The notes beneath the pieces were generated by a model. It did not search any database and had not been told where the DNA came from. It saw only the letters and a list, made by a program, of their open reading frames with translations. The translations under genes were made by a program, and so were the position numbers. 64,000 nt of DNA from Embiotoca jacksoni. Taxonomy: Eukaryota; Chordata; Actinopteri; Embiotocidae. The DNA is taken from contig JAKOON010000110.1 in NCBI GenBank assembly GCA_022577435.1, positions 143,501 to 207,500 of the forward strand, given 5' to 3'. This document shows positions 63,535-64,000 of the stretch, in pieces. How positions within the stretch are numbered: the stretch's first letter is position 1; each line of letters opens with the position of its first letter.

Positions 63535-63622
63535 CAGCTTCCACCTGAGGAGCTTCATCCACTCGTCTGCCTCCACTCCGGTCTTAGAGCACAGGTAGAA
63601 GGTTCTGTCAGGAAATACCAGA
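63535..63622 (-). CDS. dapp1: DAPP1 exon: C-terminal part of the PH domain (partial gene)
   Basis: Minus strand. The acceptor ttgttcag at 63,623-63,630 opens an 88-base exon reading (S)LVFPDRTFYLCSKTG then VEADEWMKLLRWKL, followed by a strong gtgagt donor. FYLC(A/S)KTGVEADEW(I/M)K.LRWKL is the end of the PH domain of DAPP1 (Bam32), with the invariant Trp of the C-terminal helix. DAPP1 is an SH2-PH adaptor that binds PI(3,4,5)P3/PI(3,4)P2 at the plasma membrane after PI3K activation. The frame stays open past the donor to 63,373, ending WSRSYIKIY, so either the exon is terminal or a further exon lies at lower coordinates. The rest of the gene is beyond the window. LAMTOR3 lies tail-to-tail with it. 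Confidence 0.85.
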
Positions 63623-63627
63623 CTGAA

Positions 63628-63630
<3 letters not shown>

Positions 63631-63685
<55 letters not shown>

Positions 63686-63747
63686 CAGACACACACACAC
63701 AGACACACACACACATAGACAGACACACACACACACACACACAGACA

Positions 63748-63786
<39 letters not shown>

Positions 63787-63787
63787 A

Positions 63788-63863
<76 letters not shown>

Positions 63864-63921
63864 CAGACACACACACACAGACACACACACACATAGACAG
63901 ACACACACACACACACACACA

Positions 63922-63960
<39 letters not shown>

Positions 63961-64000
63961 AGACACACACACACACACACACACACAGACACACACACAC
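63631..64000. repeat. (CA)n array in the DAPP1 intron
   Basis: CA dinucleotides with atagacag and cagaca interruptions, running off the window. A block with the double atagacagac marker at about 63,681 recurs at about 63,859 (offset 178 bp). On the coding (minus) strand it is TG repeat ending eight bases before the DAPP1 exon. Confidence 0.97.

Overview
The window looks like a teleost fish chromosome segment. The evidence is two vertebrate genes in a tail-to-tail order that, from memory, matches the mammalian DAPP1/LAMTOR3 neighbourhood, plus L2/CR1-group LINEs, hAT transposons and a solo LTR typical of fish genomes. Large amounts of CA-rich and minisatellite DNA point the same way. I cannot name the species. 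There are no bacterial operons, CRISPR arrays or tRNA/rRNA genes that I can see. || Layout. 1-2.3 kb: a GTGGGAC-type minisatellite with a LINE-tail insertion. 3.9-5.6 kb: a GC-rich unclassified interspersed repeat. 7.7-8.7 kb: a 27/30-bp minisatellite, next to a decayed LINE fragment (8.7-9.15 kb). 11.6-11.9 kb: a possible Cys-rich terminal exon. 12.3-14.3 kb and 24.3-26.2 kb: two minus-strand copies of one L2-like LINE (called LINE-B here); its 3' end recurs at 41.0-41.5 kb and a tandemly expanded relic at 49.6-50.6 kb. 15.6-16.1 kb: a 30-bp minisatellite. 22.1-24.3 kb: a plus-strand LINE (LINE-A) with three internal tandem expansions and an (ATCT)n tail. 28.0-36.95 kb: a 9-kb (CA)n-based array with higher-order duplications. 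37.2-38.2 kb: an 11-bp array of AGGTCA half-sites spaced as DR5. 38.6-38.9 kb and 39.7-41.0 kb: trinucleotide-type arrays. 42.5-44.8 kb: a solo LTR split by a hAT element, with intact target-site duplications for both. 45.8-50.5 kb: further minisatellites and a dispersed repeat found again at 51.0-51.4 kb. 55.1-57.4 kb: a 21-bp AT-rich array. 58.1-60.1 kb: three abutting arrays of 9, 9 and 33 bp. By summing the intervals, roughly a third of the window is tandem repeat. || Genes. The one complete gene is LAMTOR3 (six coding exons, 60,972-62,111, plus strand, 124 codons plus stop), with a promoter region carrying an NRF1-like palindrome and a CLEAR/E-box-like site. About 1.4 kb downstream, on the minus strand, lies one exon of DAPP1 encoding the end of its PH domain; its upstream intron is a CA/TG repeat running off the window edge. 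LAMTOR3 is a Ragulator scaffold on lysosomes and DAPP1 is a PI3K-pathway adaptor; they are neighbours, and nothing here shows that they are co-regulated. Most long open frames elsewhere are artefacts of repeats whose unit length is a multiple of three.
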